DNA from: Branchiostoma lanceolatum
Lineage: Eukaryota > Chordata > Leptocardii > Amphioxiformes > Branchiostomatidae
Length of the DNA stretch: 64,000 nucleotides
Direction of reading: 5' to 3'
NCBI RefSeq assembly: GCF_035083965.1
Contig: NC_089727.1
Location: forward strand, 18,789,269-18,853,268
The position numbers and the translations under genes are program-made. Below, piece by piece: positions 12,501 through 23,174 of this stretch. Positions within the stretch are counted from its first letter, which is position 1. Each line of letters begins with the position of its first letter. Below the pieces are notes generated by a model. That model worked only from the letters and a program-made list of their open reading frames with translations, made no database searches and was not told where the DNA came from.

Positions 12501-15500
12501 GTAGGGCAGAAGGTTCCGTTGTGCGTAGGACGGCGGTGTCTGCCCCAGCACGGAGTCTATCTCCTGGTGAACCTGTGGTAATATGCATGATGAATTACTC
12601 CGAGAAGGAGGCTCATCTCCTGAAGGAGTATTGTAATTGGTGTTGTGCGCACGTTCGCAGCCAATCACGATCCCATTGCTGCATTGGTATGTTACTTGGC
12701 ATATCATCTGCTAGGTTGCGCATGATGATGCAAGTTGTCTTCTTTTTTTTACACCGTAACAGCTTTTATCGTTGTATGTTATATTTTAAAAGCACCCCTA
12801 TATTGACGAGCATGTGGAACAGGCCACTAATCTCGTACATGTTTTGTGGCTATGCGGTCGTAGGTTTTGTGCCAAGCAGATGTTGGGTGGTTTGGTGTGT
12901 CGTCCTTTGAATAGCTGCACCAGCCGTTGTCTGATGCCTGGTTTCAATTAAGGACTCAAATCAGATGTTAGGCTGCGGCTTCCTACATATTCGAAGTTTC
13001 GACAACGGCGCAAACGGCGCACAAAAAGCGCGTTCGAATCATTCCATGTAAGCTCTTGCAATACGACCTTTTATCCCGGCGGGCAATACCGTAACGTTAG
13101 AATGTAGGCCGGTCTGGAACACCCATATCAAACGTCTTTTTTGCGCCATCCTGCTTCTGACCTAAGCTGAGCCATACTAACAAACTGAAGTTTAAAAATG
13201 CGCTATTTACGATGTAATATTACTAAAAGTTAAGGGAAACTTGCCTTTTCCTTGATTTCCGGGTTTGTCATCATGTACAGCAGGGCCCAGCGTGTGGCGG
13301 TGGCGGTGGTCTCGGTACCGGCCACGAACAAGTCTAGCAGTACCTGGGATGTTAAACAAAATTCAGTCACGAACAAGAAGGGCCGACATTTGCTCCCGAG
13401 CAAATGCAGCATATTTCACTCCCCATGCAATGATGGACGTTTTGGGTGGGTGTTCCTGCAACATGACCTCAGGTAACCTAAATGGAATACGTGTTCGTTG
13501 GCCAACGGGAGATAATATATTTCACTCTACCTATATGGGGAGTGAAATATAATAGAAAATGTTTCCACATACATTCATTCGTTCCTTTGTTCGTTAATTT
13601 GTTCGTTCGTTCACTCACTAACTCATTCATCCATTCATTCACCTCTTGTAGGTCCTTGTCGGCGAAGTTTTCCCGAGCTTTTTCGTCCTCAGCCCGCTGC
13701 TGCTCAAGGAGGAAGGCGTCGATAAAGTCCCGTATGTCGTTTGGGTCGAAGGTCTGCCTGTGTTTCTCTATCTGTTCACCGCCGAACTCTTGGAGAGCCA
13801 GAATCGTTTCCACCATTTTCCCTTGCCTTGATACTTTGCTGAGGTGGAGGTGACGAAACACGGGGTGAAGCATTGAAAGAACATCACTGAATGTAGGCTT
13901 TGCCTCAACTGAGGCGTTCAAAAGGCCAACCAGTCGCAAAAAATCCGGGTCACCGTATTCAAATCGGTCCCCAAAGACAATCGAACAAATGACGTTGCAA
14001 ACAGCGTTTTGCATCATGACTTTTAAATCGAACGGTTGTCCGTTTTGCGACAGAAATTCCTGAACCAGCGCGTTGGCTTCTTCGTTGACCTTGCCCTCCA
14101 AACTCCGCTTGCCGACGCCGAAGTCCCGGAGAGTCATCAGTGCGAATTTGCGCTGTTGCTTCCAGCGTGGTCCATAGGCGGCCATTATGACACCTGGAAA
14201 TAGATAGCGTGTTTGTGACATGTGCGTCTGTCTCGTTGATTATGAAAATAAAGTTGTAATTAGTATAATTCATTTGAAATGATGGATCCACCAAAATTAC
14301 ACTTTCGGGCGTGGCCCCTACGTGGCCCCGTGGGACACCCTGTGGTTGCCAGGCTATTTTTGGACCCGGCCGGGACCCCGAATCATTTTAACTCGGACTT
14401 AAAATCAATAGGGCGTATTCACGTGACGTCATCACCCCTGCCCTCCGTGGGCGGCCATGTTGGTGCTCACCCTGCAGCGAAGTTTCTCGGTGTCCGACGG
14501 TCTCTAAATTTCCAAGGAATGCGAAGTCGTCTAATCGCTGTTTTATCATATGCAAAGAGTCCACAGCCTCACATCCTTTTCGCTACAAAAATCCAATTTC
14601 ACCTACTGGAAATAACCCATTATCGACGAGCGAGGAAATGTTTTCCCCAGCTCGCAGCCTACAAACATGGCCGCTAAACTGTTTACAGAGTACGCATAAA
14701 ATCAGTTCACAGCATACAAGTGTTCCAAGGCCTGCAACCACGTAGTACAGTGTCTTGAGTGTCGTGAAAAATTTTGTTGACAGGAAGTACGTTATGATCG
14801 GGAAAGTTCGACGTTGAAAGACCCCCCAGTTTACGAACGTATCTCAAGCAACGGCTACACGGTGCCGCCACTGTGTTTCACAACGGGCCTGTAATTTGCT
14901 TTTCGACCAGATACAAAGGTTTCCATACACTCACGTTGATTCTCAAACGTCAACTATTTAGATCCGCTGTTCGTATGTCAGAAATCCACCTTTGTATCAG
15001 TCGTTAGTCCCTTCGTATGTTCCCTTACCTACACGAGAAACGCCAAACCAATCTTACTGTTACCCGATCAGTGTGTGCTTTATCAGTCCCAATCAAACAT
15101 CTGACCACGAGGCAAAACACCATGATTGTGAGACAAAACGTTTCGAAGGGAAATTATGAATGGCGTAGAATACATCTGCTATTTATACGGAGAGTTCCAT
15201 AGGGCTCCACTATCAAGTGAGCACCAACATGGCCGCCAGTGCTCGTTGCTAGGGGGAGGGTCACGTGACTGAATACGCCCTATACTGGACCCGGTAACAA
15301 ATAGACGCCGTGAGCTAACCGTGCGAACGCCGGGAGGTACCCCAGTACCCGACAGTTATGCTGCAGTACCTTGGGAAGCCGATAGGGGGCCAAAATTTAA
15401 TCATTTCGTCACACCCTACCAACACACCAAATATAAAACCAATCCATACAGCGATTCTTGAGTTATCTTGTTTACAGACAGCCGGACAAACAACCGCTGC

Positions 15501-18500
15501 TGAAAATACAACCTCCATGACACATTTCATGTAGGTAATATAATAAGTGGCATGTAGTAAACAATATAAAATGTCTACGATATGGAAGGTGAAGTTACCT
15601 CTAACATTGTTTGCGTCATCACTGCGTACATCCACTATTCCTGGTGGGATTTTACGACAGGAGAAATCTTCAGCTCTCTTGACCAGGGCGTTCCGGATAG
15701 TCTCGTACCCAGTCAGGACGATGTTCGGAACCCCGCCGGTCCAGATGGTCATGACGTCACCGTACTGTTTGGACAGCTCGGTGAGAGTGGCGGGAAGAAA
15801 ATCGGACTGGAAATAAAATGATACAAAAACGTATTTATTTGCAAACACAATTAGTTTATATGTACAATTTGGAAAAAAAAGAGACAGCTATATTACTAAC
15901 CTCGCACACAAAATGTCTCAGTCAGTGATTTAAATATGTTGCACAAGATCAATTCCCAATAGATTCGTCATATATGCCTCATACTGAAAATAAGTATTTT
16001 GCTAGCAAAAAAATATAAGTGCAATCTATTTTGGGGAAAAATGTATACTAGTAAGTAACAGTTAGGTGACATGATTGGAAGTGTGAACATTGCATGTTTT
16101 GAGTACTTAAAATATTGTATTCATTTCATGTCAGTATTACTTTAAACTTCCGGTGGTAGGGAAGCGCCTACTTGTGACCCATAATGGTACAAGGGGTGAT
16201 CAATAAGTCCTTTGCTCTACCCAGAAATAAGGTGCACAACTCCAATTTTGGGTCATAATCATGTAGTATGACATCTTTTAGCAATATCCACCAAATGTCA
16301 AATCATTGTGGCCAATACTTTTTTGTCGACGTCCATTTGAAAACTATTAGGTAAGTGACGAGAAAAACAAGGGTACACTGTGGTCAGAGCTGTGTGGGTC
16401 GAGTTCTTCATGCCATGAATCAGCATAAAACCTTCGAAGATATTGTCAAAATGTGTCAAAAAGTATCTGACTTTCAGCAGAGCAAGCTGACCTGCACACC
16501 TCAAGTCACAGCGCAATTGTCCATGTTTTCATCCTTCTACCTCACCTAATGTAACTGAGTGTCGTCTGCAAGTGATGATCAGAATGTTCTGAAGTTTGGT
16601 AGATATTGCTAAACGATGTCATACTACATAATCATGCCCCAAAATTTGAGTTGTGCACCTTATTTCTGGGTGAGGCCTAGGACTTATTGATCACCCCTCG
16701 TACAGAAGTCTGGAATGGACGGACAGAAGATGTGCTGTAAATGGAGAAATGTCCGCAGTGGTTTTTTATGTTCGCGGTTTGACTGATCATGAAGTTCAAT
16801 GCCAATCCCATCATGACAGTTGTGGACATGTTCCCCCAAAAGTGACATTCCCCCAAAAGTGACACGTGTTCTTTTCTACTGCTGGTCTCTACCGCTACTG
16901 ATTGCGGTGTATTTCTTCACTCAAAGATTTCACAGTGGATTAACAAAAAGTATTGAGTTACTATAGTGTAACAATTGGGATCAACCTACATGTACACCTA
17001 CAACCTACACAACCTAACTGACCAGTCTAACGGGTCCGGAGCTTTTAGCCTAGTGGTTAGTGCGTTGAATTCCCAAGCCGTGCGGATCGGGAGTTCGAAT
17101 CCCGGGAGCGGCGTACTCGCCTCTGAGGCGTCGCCAAATTTTTACTATATTGTGTGCAGATTGCAAGAATTCTAGGAATTGTACAGGAATGTGAAAGTCC
17201 ATGGGACGATAACTCAAGAATGCCTGGATGTATTGTCTTCATATTTTGTAGGTGGGTAGATCTGTGGGAGACCTTGTAATGATTGGATTTTGGGCCCCCT
17301 AGCAACTTTCTATGGTACTGCAGGGGAACTTTCACTTTTCAAATCTCGTCTTCTGAACATGCTATAGTCATGATTTCTAAGTGGTGGATAGCTCTTTGTT
17401 AGGAAGATATGTCCTGTAGATTTGGACCCCCTAGCGGCTTTTTTTGGAACTGCAGGAGCTGGTTTTGACTCAAACTTTGAAAGAGAATAACGCATGAAGG
17501 GGATGACAGATCATCATAATTTTTGGTGTGTAGATAGCTTAAGTGATGATTTACATAATCATATGCCAATTATGCAAATCAATATCTGATTTGCATAATT
17601 AATGAGGACAGTTAATAAATCAGCTGGATTCTATTATAGGACTCTCAAACACATGACATATGTAACTGAGAAAGAGATAAATATCGATAGATATCAATTA
17701 TGCAAATTGATACTTAATTTGCATAATTAATGACAAAATACTATTAATCCATAGTGGTAAATGATGGGGATTTCATTTTTGCACCATTTGGAAGTTAAGT
17801 AAATCTGGCCACTATTAGACACAAATCTTGCATAGAGGGCCTCATTTACATAATTCATGAGGAAATGGTACGATATCTTTTTTTGTGAAAACAAGATTTT
17901 CATACATTGGACAACTTGTGTTATTTTGGTAGAGAAGGTGATCGACTGATATGATTATGCGAGGTCCTTATTTGCATGTGGGTTAAAAACGAAAACGTTT
18001 ACAGAGACCACCGTCGCCATGGCAACATCTTTTTATGTTGCCAATCTTGTTTACAATGGTTCCTACTCCGGCCCTGTGAGTAACGAAGACACGGGACGAG
18101 TCTTGAAAGTAAAGGGGGAGTAGTGTAACAGTGGGGATCAACATCCACTAACTGAACAGTCTTACTGGTCCTAGTGGTTAGCGCGTTGAATTCCCAACCG
18201 TGCAGGCGGATCGTAAGTTCGAATCCTGGGAGCGTCACCTCTTTGCCCGGTTTTTACAGAATCCCGAAAGCGGCGTACTCGCCTCTTTGGGTTTTTACAC
18301 TGCCCTACTGTTGACCCCCTCATGGGGCCTGGTTCTGAACAGTGACATGAGTGAGGGAAAGTTGTTAGCTGCCTAAGGTGGCCACATGCCCAAGGTGACT
18401 GTTTTTTCTCGGCCCTTTGATTGGTCGAGTACATTGGCATTGCTGCCACCACCACCCCCAACCTGCCATGTCATCAGCTGTTGCCTTTCCCTTTGTCCAC

Positions 18501-18964
18501 CCACAGCTTGACCCAGTTTCTCCTCGATCAAGGAAATTCCATAAGAGGCCAAACCCCCATGCATTGCCTTGAGGCCCAGTAAGGGTAGAATGTCCGCATG
18601 GTGTAGAGGTAGACACACTCTGCCTCTCACCGCATCTGGTTCAAATGACGTGGAGCCAGCGGCCTGAGTTCGCGCCCGTGCCTGGACACGACTGGAAAAG
18701 ATGCGCATCATCCTATCGGATGGGCCGCGAACCCTTTGTCTTATATCTATCCCACAGCTATAGGATCCTATGATAGCGACTCGTACTCACCTTAGCGAAC
18801 ATGGGGATGTTCCCAACAAGCGGCCAGCCCCTGGGTCCGGGTGGTAGGTTCCTGGGCCGCCGGAGATACAGATATGCCAGCAGACACACGCACGTAGCCA
18901 GCAGACATGTCGGGAGGTCGGCATAGTGACGAACAGCCGTCACGACTTGCTGCAAAATACTCAT
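9541..18964 (-). CDS. Cytochrome P450, CYP2 clan (complete, seven coding exons)
   Basis: Haem monooxygenase, predicted to be anchored in the ER membrane. Exons on the minus strand: 18964-18791, 15806-15599, 14193-13643, 13343-13245, 12572-12381, 11399-11273, 9734-9541; 514 residues, normal for the family. Seen in order: hydrophobic N-terminal anchor (~20-34), Pro-rich hinge PPGPRGWP, C-helix W138xxxR142 (WKQQR), I-helix AGTETT at 319-324, K-helix ExxR at E375/R378, PERF at 429-432, and haem loop FSTGHRVCLG with ligand Cys455. All diagnostic residues are present, so the gene should be functional. The intron after exon 4 uses a GC donor. Introns hold a large minisatellite and several mobile elements. 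The clan call rests on motif wording (AGTETTATATRWALLYM); subfamily and substrate cannot be given. Confidence 0.93.
9760..10970. repeat. ~50-bp minisatellite, about 24 copies, in the last P450 intron
   Basis: Direct head-to-tail copies of a ~50-bp unit containing aacagatcagaattgtgatg followed by tgtccatccaatcacgtcac. Spacing is 49-51 bp with scattered substitutions. There are no unique spacers, so this is a satellite. Short open frames across it are artefacts of the repeat. It lies between P450 exons 6 and 7. Confidence 0.95.
11009..11099. repeat. (GACT)n microsatellite
   Basis: About 22 uninterrupted copies of GACT, directly after the minisatellite in the same P450 intron. Confidence 0.97.
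11503..11745 (+). mobile_element. tRNA-derived SINE (shared-tail family)
   Basis: The head has a tRNA-like A box (caattggtagcggcttgag) and B box (ggatcgaatcc). The body follows with gggggtcccgtgttcgagga and ggtgcctcgagtgcgttaca. The same body occurs at 37187-37410 behind another tRNA-like head, and inverted at 19620-19720 behind a 5S-like head. Exact 3' end uncertain. Confidence 0.8.
12121..12282. mobile_element. ~160-bp inverted-repeat MITE in a P450 intron
   Basis: The left arm taaggccacaccaatttatt, then cttggttaa, is matched inverted at the right arm (ttaaccaag ... aattgttgtggccta). The element is non-coding and lies between P450 exons 6 and 5. Confidence 0.75.
12573..13244 (-). other. 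GC-AG intron of the P450 gene
   Basis: On the coding strand the exon ends aag and the intron opens gcaagt; the acceptor is ttaccacag followed by gttcacc. The splice joins NPEIKEK to VHQEIDS, the expected P450 sequence, in phase 0. No GT donor nearby keeps that join. AAG|GCAAGT is the usual strong context of GC donors. Confidence 0.85.
14279..15360. repeat. GC-rich interspersed repeat split by the 870-bp transposon
   Basis: The left part (14279-14408, ending ...actcggacttaaaatca) and right part (15283-15360, starting actggacccggtaacaaa) rejoin to match the unbroken relative near 20520-20590 (gttaaaatcaacgcgggccc then cggtaac). This identifies the host repeat and the insertion point. Confidence 0.7.
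14411..15280. mobile_element. 870-bp non-autonomous DNA transposon in a P450 intron
   Basis: The ends are inverted: gggcgtattcacgtga at left, and tcacgtgactgaatacgccc at right. Subterminal copies of ggcggccatgttggtgctca are also inverted (14451 and 15205 areas). TA flanks both ends (14409-14410, 15281-15282). No transposase frame is visible. It sits inside an older GC-rich repeat whose uninterrupted relative is at 20440-20700. Confidence 0.8.
16190..16700. mobile_element. Tc1/mariner-like non-autonomous element in P450 intron 1
   Basis: Long inverted ends of more than 90 bp: caaggggtgatcaataagtc at left, and gacttattgatcacccctcg at right, both extending through aaataaggtgcacaact. TA dinucleotides flank it at 16188-16189 and 16701-16702. 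The 511-bp length and lack of a convincing frame mark a deletion derivative. Confidence 0.82.
16965..17130 (+). mobile_element. tRNA-derived SINE, family 2
   Basis: A tRNA-like head (tagcctagtggttagtgcgt ... gggagttcgaatcccggga) is preceded by agtgtaacaattgggatcaa. A second copy with the same leader and head lies at 18118-18300. Confidence 0.72.
17150..17960. repeat. Interspersed repeat with TTTGCATAATTAATGA blocks
   Basis: The first part (17165-17500) belongs to a dispersed family with cataactcaagaatg-like text and two ccccctagcrgctt blocks; relatives are at 20090-20400, 20890-21270, 48650-48990 and 58730-58980. The second part (17530-17960) repeats tttgcataattaatga-like words several times; a related patch is near 37530. 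Non-coding, in P450 intron 1. Confidence 0.6.
18118..18300 (+). mobile_element. tRNA-derived SINE, family 2, second copy
   Basis: Begins agtgtaacagtggggatcaa and carries ctagtggttagcgcgttgaa and gtaagttcgaatcctggga. The same family copy is at 16965-17130. A further, more decayed tRNA-like stretch lies at 18590-18720. Confidence 0.72.
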
Positions 18965-19589
18965 CTCTGTACTACGACAGGCTTAAGCTGAGTAACGTTA
19001 CTGAAAAAAAGACGTGAAAATGTTAAATACAGTTTACAAAACAGTTGGTGTCTGCAGCCCTGCACTTTCCCACTCTCTCGGGTACCGCTGTATATGTAAC
19101 TGGTTACATGATACATGTACCTGAACCCAAAGAAGATAAGTAGGTTATACAATTGGAAGGTACCAATTGAAAGCACATCGGCAGGGGTGGCCTGAAACCG
19201 AATTGAGTATACAAATCAAAGTCATATTTTTTTCAGGAAAATAATATTCCTAGATTACTACAATATAGCACACTCATGCCGATGTAGAACGAAAAAGTAT
19301 CTTGATTATGAAATGGCGACTTCTAAAATATAAGGAGACCACAGACCCCTCCTCTTGATATGTGTGGGTACGCCACTGCCGGCCAAAACTTGTTTTCTGA
19401 CCATTAGCACGTTGAACCCTTGACGTCATATTGGGGTGACTGACCGTTCGGTCACGTATGCAGCTGCGCATACGCAACGACACGGTGGGGAGACGAGGTT
19501 AAATGCTTATACAGTTACACAGTTTATCGTTTTATCCAACTAGAAATTTGGGGCAAATATCAGTTTACGTCGACGTCACTACAGATTTA

Positions 19590-19875
19590 TAATAATAATA
19601 ATAATAATAATAATATCAGGTGTATTTGCAGCCAGTGCCACAGGCAGGTACCCAATGTGTAGGGTAATGAGGCTGTTTAACGTGTTCGAGGCACCTCCTC
19701 GAGCACGGGACCCCCGTTTTACGTCCCTCCCGGAAGACGATTTCGTGGAAAGCTTCGTGAGGCTACAGCAATCCGGACGTCCTTGGTTGGTCCCCCATCC
19801 AAGCACTGTCCGGACCGCGCGTTGCTTAACTTCCGAGATCGAGGGATCGGGTGTATCCAACGCGCCACGCGGCCG
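19590..19875 (-). mobile_element. 5S rRNA-derived SINE
   Basis: On the minus strand the head (19875-19786) reads like 5S rRNA: ...cgatctcggaagttaagcaa... and ...cttggatgggggaccaacca. The body (19720-19640) matches the central part of the tRNA-headed SINE at 11503 (gggggtcccgtgctcgagga, ggtgcctcga). The 3' end is an (ATT)n run at 19590-19615. This is a SINE3-type element; it is not a functional 5S gene because the rRNA part is incomplete and diverged. Confidence 0.8.
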
Positions 19876-19976
19876 TTTTCTGTCTCTCTGATCCTGTCTT
19901 TTGCAAAATGGTTTCAGGCTGGCTGATGGTTACGGGCTGGCTGCAAAAGGTGTATTATAAGCCCCCTGGCGTTTGT

Positions 19977-19978
<2 letters not shown>

Positions 19979-20057
<79 letters not shown>

Positions 20058-20089
20058 TTTGTGTGTGTGTGTGTGACGGTGTGTGTGAA
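19979..20089. repeat. (GT)n microsatellite
   Basis: About 38 clean GT copies, then an interrupted GT-rich tail. Confidence 0.95.
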
Positions 20090-20400
20090 GGGGGAAATGA
20101 CCAGCATAACTAAAGAAGATTTGGATGGATTGTCTTCATATTTGGTATGTGGGTAGGTCTTGATGAGACCAGGAAATGATTAGATCTTGGCCCCCCTAGC
20201 GGCTTGTTACGGTACTGCAGTGGGACTGCCTCTTTTGATATCTCTTGTTCTGGACATGCTTTGGAACTGGTTTTTGAGTGGTAGATTATAAGCTCGTTGG
20301 ACAGAGAGTAAGTGCTATAGGTTTGGGCCCACTAGTGGCTTTTTTTTAGAGACTTTGAAAGGGAATAACTCAAGAAGGGCTAGATGGATGGTCATGATTT
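20090..20400. repeat. Dispersed 'agcggc' repeat family copy
   Basis: Contains cataactaaagaagatttgg, ccccctagcggcttgtta and ggtactgcag, the diagnostic words of the family also at 17165, 20890, 48650 and 58730. Confidence 0.6.
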
Positions 20401-20439
20401 TTTTCCCTTTGCATTTCCAGGCTTGGGGCCAAAACGTAC

Positions 20440-20700
20440 GCCGCTTATTGACAGACCATGAGATCTGAGATCCCGGAAGTCCTGTCGCGGTGCTGTCCCG
20501 TGAAGCAGCAATTTTCTGGGCTCGGCCGGGGCCCTGGAGGTTTTTAACACGGAGTTAAAATCAACGCGGGCCCCGGTAACAAAAAATTGTGAGAACACCG
20601 AGAGGCACCCTTCTGGTGTCCGGCAGTCTACTGGGACCGAAATTTGTGTCTTCGGGGCTCGACCGGGACTACACCCCCTACGGGCAGAGGTGAAAGTGTG
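20440..20700. repeat. GC-rich repeat, uninterrupted copy
   Basis: Contains gctcggccggggccctggag, gttaaaatcaacgcgggccc and cggtaacaaa. It matches both flanks of the 870-bp transposon at 14411-15280 and so acts as its paralogous empty site. Confidence 0.7.
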
Positions 20701-20889
20701 ACCTAAGCATATAATCAGGCCACACTGACTTGATCATATGGGTTACATCCGCGCGTGCATCAATTTTTGTCAGGTGCAAAAATATTTGTGGCCATACTGT
20801 AAATTATACAAACAAGCTGCAAAGTTAGGTAATATTTGCTGTAGATTTGAAAAACAAATATCGGAAAATGGATACTTGTAAAACGTTAT

Positions 20890-21270
20890 GATTCCATCGT
20901 AAGCTTATTATCTCCATGAAAATGGAGGTATAGTTTTGGGTGTTTGTCTGTCTGTTTGTCTGTGTTTCCGGACTACTGCAGTCAGCATAACTCAAGAACC
21001 TCTTGATGGATTACGATGATATTTGGTACATGTATGTGGGCAGGTGTTGTGAAGCCGAAATTCAAGTTCGATTTGGGCCCCCTGGTATGTGACCTTGGTA
21101 CTGCAGGAGACATTCCATTTTTGTATCTCTTGACCTGGACGTGCTATGGTCTTGATTTTTTTGGTGGCAGATAGCTTGTTTAGACCTGTATTGCTCATGC
21201 AAAATGTTTTGGTGCAAGTCATTTTTACCATGTGCATCAGTACAAGCAAGCTGCAAAAATGTATTTCGAG
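20890..21270. repeat. Dispersed 'agcggc' repeat family copy with a 'ccatgaaaatggaggta' start
   Basis: Starts tctccatgaaaatggaggta and carries cataactcaagaacctcttg and ggtactgcagg. The nearest relative, with the same start, is at 48650-48990. Confidence 0.6.
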
Positions 21271-21959
21271 CACTGAGCGAAAAGTTGAAGAAGAAGATGT
21301 GAAAGAACAAAAATTAAGATAAAAGGTTTACTTAGTGTACCGTGTTCTGTGCGTTCAGACATTTCTTCAACTTGAATGACCACTTAGTTTTCAGATCGAA
21401 TGCAACGTTTCTCCACGTTTCACCATGAAAAATAACAAGTGTTATACATAACAAAATACTCTTTGTGGTTGTGTTACATAAATTTACGCTCTGATAGTGC
21501 ACTGTCATTCAAACAAACCTCGGCCTCTTTTGTCATGGCCAGTGGAGTATATTTGATATGTGCAACGAAGAGTGCATGTTGGACGAGTCAATCATTGAGG
21601 GGTGTCTTGCAAAAACTAGACGGTGTTACTTGTTTTTGTTTGCACCATGAGATGCGATGCGTGTACATTCCAAATTGCCTGAATTATATGAGGTCGACTG
21701 GGGATATCCTATGTAGATTTCAGCTTGAAAAGACCAGTTAAAAAAGATAGAGGCAGAGCCACCTCACAGCTGCAAGTAAAGGGCGCCCTCCCCTCTCCAC
21801 CTGACTGCCATGACGCGCCAAAACTTGCCCGACGGGTACTGAACCTTCACCTTAGGTGACACTGCGGGGACACTGACGTCTTAAGAAATTGCCAACTTCA
21901 GAACCCTCTGGACGTTTTCTTGCAACTATTGCGTCTTCTATATGTATTCTTCGGTCACG

Positions 21960-23174
21960 ATGTTTCTCCTGGTTCGTGCCTTGTGTCTGTCTCTCTCATT
22001 CGAATTCGGGCTCGTCTTGAGCGCTGCGCCGACATACCAAGGCGGCTGCGGCGGTGTTAATACGGGGGACAATGGGACCATCGAGTCCCCACGCTGGCCC
22101 CGTACTTACCCAAACCGACGCCGTTGTGTGTACGAGATCAGGGCACCGCCCGAGTCGACCATCGCCCTGCAGTTCCCCACTTTCCACCTGCAGCCCCGGC
22201 AGAGGAACCGTTGTTTGGACTGGCTGAAGCTTTACGACGGGGACAACCTGATTGGAGGCCCGTTCTGCGGAAAGGAAATCAGCCCTGACCGGATCTTAAC
22301 GTCTGAGACCAACAAAATTACGGTGGTTTTCAAGAGTAACCGCAGACGGGTCTTCCCTGGGTTCAGGGGAACCTACAGTACAGACGTACCGTCGCCCGGC
22401 AGTAAATGTGGACGCCCCGTTATCCCCAGGACGCCCTGGACAAGGGCGAGTACCGGGAGCAAGATCGTGGGTGGAAATGTTGCGGCACCTGGCAGCTACC
22501 CTTGGCAAGTTGCACTCAAGCATAAGGTAAATTATGCTCACTTCTGTGGCGGGGCTTTGTTGAACGAGAACTGGGTTGTCACCGCCGCGCAATGCGTTGA
22601 CGGTGACTCTCCAGCCGAGCAATTTGTAGTGACTGTTGGTGAGCACGATTTAAACAACAGTCCGGACTGGAACTATGTCGGCAGTATCTTTATCAATCCC
22701 ATCTATTCACCCGATACTGTTGAAAACAACATCGCTCTGCTGAAGCTATGGCCTCCTGTCTCTCAGAATGATCACGTCCAGCCGATCTGCCTCCCTAAAC
22801 AAGGTTTCGAGACTCCGCCAGGGACTATCGTTACCGTGACCGGGTGGGGCAGAACCTACTTTGATGGCCCCAGTTCACCCGTCCTACTACAAGCCGACAT
22901 GCCAGTAGTATCTGCCGAGAAATGCAAGAAAGTGTATCGCCATCTTGCACTGATCACTAGTAGCATGATGTGCACAGGATACGATGCAGGCGGGGTGGAC
23001 TCGTGCCAGGGAGACGGCGGCGGCCCCGTGGTGGTCTTCCCGTCCGAAGGGCCTGCTTACCTAGCCGGGCTGGTCAGTTTTGGTTATAAATGTGGTGAGG
23101 TGGGTATACCGAGTGTGAACACTCGGGTGTCCTCTTACGTGGACTGGATCCAGGAAACCATGGATAAATATTAA
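21960..23174 (+). CDS. CUB + trypsin-fold secreted protein 1, catalytic triad lost (pseudoprotease)
   Basis: Single-exon gene for 404 residues. The start at 21960 is chosen because it aligns with the only start of the sister copy; an in-frame ATG at 21942 has no counterpart there. Signal peptide (MFLLVRALCLSLS...), CUB domain ~25-140 (CGGVNTGDNGTIESP, LKLYDGDN, FPGFRGTYST), a linker, then a chymotrypsin-fold S1 domain from IVGG (I169, after K168). The disulphide cysteines and S1-pocket Asp347 are kept. All three catalytic positions are changed: His to Gln211 (TAAQC), Asp to Asn257 (ENNIALL), Ser to Gly353 (GDGGGP). Known S1 pseudoproteases act as binding or regulatory proteins; that role here is inference. 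The long open frame argues against a decaying pseudogene. Confidence 0.9.
   Translation: MFLLVRALCLSLSFEFGLVLSAAPTYQGGCGGVNTGDNGTIESPRWPRTYPNRRRCVYEIRAPPESTIALQFPTFHLQPRQRNRCLDWLKLYDGDNLIGGPFCGKEISPDRILTSETNKITVVFKSNRRRVFPGFRGTYSTDVPSPGSKCGRPVIPRTPWTRASTGSKIVGGNVAAPGSYPWQVALKHKVNYAHFCGGALLNENWVVTAAQCVDGDSPAEQFVVTVGEHDLNNSPDWNYVGSIFINPIYSPDTVENNIALLKLWPPVSQNDHVQPICLPKQGFETPPGTIVTVTGWGRTYFDGPSSPVLLQADMPVVSAEKCKKVYRHLALITSSMMCTGYDAGGVDSCQGDGGGPVVVFPSEGPAYLAGLVSFGYKCGEVGIPSVNTRVSSYVDWIQETMDKY

Larger units (their letters stand above)
18965..21959. other. Spacer between the P450 and the CUB-protease pair; no gene seen
   Basis: Holds the P450 upstream region (18965-19590, no clear TATA box), a 5S-like SINE (19590-19875), a GT microsatellite (19979-20089), two copies of the dispersed 'agcggc' repeat family (20090-20400 and 20890-21270), the GC-rich repeat at 20440-20700, and from 21270 the start of the tandem-duplicated protease unit. 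No coding exon recognised. Confidence 0.6.

Noticed and set aside
16298-16549. Coding remnants inside the Tc1/mariner-like element
   Set aside because: Neither strand shows a recognisable transposase motif in these short frames.
19786-19875. 5S rRNA gene
   Set aside because: Only part of the gene is present, diverged, and joined to a SINE body with an (ATT)n end.
21942-21959. Upstream in-frame ATG as the start of CUB-protease 1
   Set aside because: The aligned position in copy 2 is not ATG, and the signal peptide begins at the second ATG.
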